64,000 nucleotides of DNA from the NCBI GenBank assembly GCA_964344185.1, contig CAYFMN010000007.1, positions 1 to 64,000 on the forward strand, read 5' to 3'. How positions within the stretch are numbered: position 1 is the stretch's first letter; every line of letters begins with the position of its first letter. Made by a program: the position numbers and the translations under genes. The notes under the pieces were generated by a model that was given only the letters and a program-made list of their open reading frames with translations, searched no databases and had not been told where the DNA came from. The stretch comes from JAJDAT01 sp964344185. GTDB taxonomy: Bacteria > Nitrospinota > Nitrospinia > Nitrospinales > JAJDAT01. This document shows positions 63,618 through 64,000 of this stretch, in pieces.

Positions 63618-64000
63618 ATGATTTTAATCTTTAAATCTACCAAGTTTCATTTCTGCAGCTTCTTTCGTCTTCTTCTTGCTTGTTTGACGTTAACTACTTT
63701 TTTACTTCCTGCAAACGCGCTGGGACAGTACATTTGCGAACAAGGCGACTGCGTAAACGGATTTGGAAAAAAAGTAGTCGCAAATAGCAATGCTTATATG
63801 GAAGGTAAATTTACTGAAGGAGAACTAAAAGAAGGGAAAGTTTTATTTCCAAATGGAGATCTTTTTCAAGGCAAATTTGAAAATAATAAACTCATTGAAG
63901 GACAAAAAATCTTTAAAGACGGGAGAAAGCTTGAGGGAAAGTTCTTCGACAATGTCTTAATAAAAGGGAAAATAACTTATATGGACGGCACATCGCGTTT
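63618..64000 (+). CDS. MORN-like repeat protein, cut by the window end
   Basis: Open from the ATG at 63618 (AAAAGGAAAAA upstream) to the last base, 127 codons so far. A signal peptide (about 1-34, LLACLTLTTFLLPANA) precedes a mature part with CEQGDCVNGFGKKV and repeated YMEGKFTEGELKEGKVLFPNGDLFQG segments (in sections), the pattern of MORN repeats. It is exported and truncated on the right by the window. MORN repeats typically bind lipids or act as scaffolds; the function here is unknown. Confidence 0.8.
   Translation, partial: MILIFKSTKFHFCSFFRLLLACLTLTTFLLPANALGQYICEQGDCVNGFGKKVVANSNAYMEGKFTEGELKEGKVLFPNGDLFQGKFENNKLIEGQKIFKDGRKLEGKFFDNVLIKGKITYMDGTSR

Overview
The window is AT-rich chromosomal DNA of a diderm bacterium, densely packed with single-copy housekeeping genes. 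There are no rRNA genes, no convincing tRNA genes, no CRISPR array and no transposase. Lipoprotein processing (lgt, lspA), a TolC-like protein, BtuFCD-type cobalamin uptake, a c-type cytochrome lipoprotein and two proteins with DUF3365 (Tll0287-like) haem-binding character point to a Gram-negative cell with periplasmic redox biology. BluB, which makes dimethylbenzimidazole with oxygen, points to aerobic or microaerobic life. A Nitrospinota- or deltaproteobacteria-like lineage would fit, but this is inference; no search was possible.

Layout. 1-831 has no intact gene. 832-8018 holds ppa, surE, a 2-Cys peroxiredoxin, a PhnP-like hydrolase, bioD, a two-component pair and a fatty-acid desaturase. 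8068-17434 is mostly minus strand: DUF2797 protein, a 44-aa membrane ORF, glyoxalase-II-like hydrolase, S1/P1 nuclease, an SGNH protein, trmFO, topA and dprA. 17612-22262 has a TolC-like protein preceded by a compact structured RNA, a site-2 protease, an LSm-like small protein, proA, and then about 1 kb of repeat-rich intergenic DNA. 22828-31117 has a lipocalin, lgt-lspA-ileS, another site-2 protease, a TMTC-like membrane TPR protein and a WaaE-like glycosyltransferase. 31391-34618 encodes a hyperacidic two-TM protein followed by a MinD-like ATPase. 34655-35756 is a small regulon: a Cys-rich protein and a frameshifted TetR gene, each with the same palindromic operator.

35902-37920 has a CCA-adding-type nucleotidyltransferase and an alpha/beta hydrolase. 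37953-48582 is a cobalamin locus: btuF-btuD-btuC for uptake, then cobQ, cobS, a cobU::bluB fusion, cobD, cbiB and cobT. A Ca-binding-repeat protein and a cytochrome c lipoprotein are inserted between cbiB and cobT. Together these genes salvage corrinoids, make the lower ligand and assemble adenosylcobalamin; corrin-ring synthesis genes are not in the window.

48686-64000 has an SGNH-TPR protein, a DapL-like aminotransferase, folK, a convergent run thiI-cysteine desulfurase-ubiX-tmk, a DUF3365 cytochrome next to a haem-binding chemoreceptor, a J-domain protein, msrB, coaX and a MORN-like gene cut by the window end.

The most unusual items are the CobU-BluB fusion, the redox/Ca-binding pair inside the cobalamin operon, the acidic protein plus MinD pair, the three-way-junction RNA, the Cys-rich/TetR regulon, and two homopolymer frameshifts (TetR and the chemoreceptor) that may be real or assembly errors.
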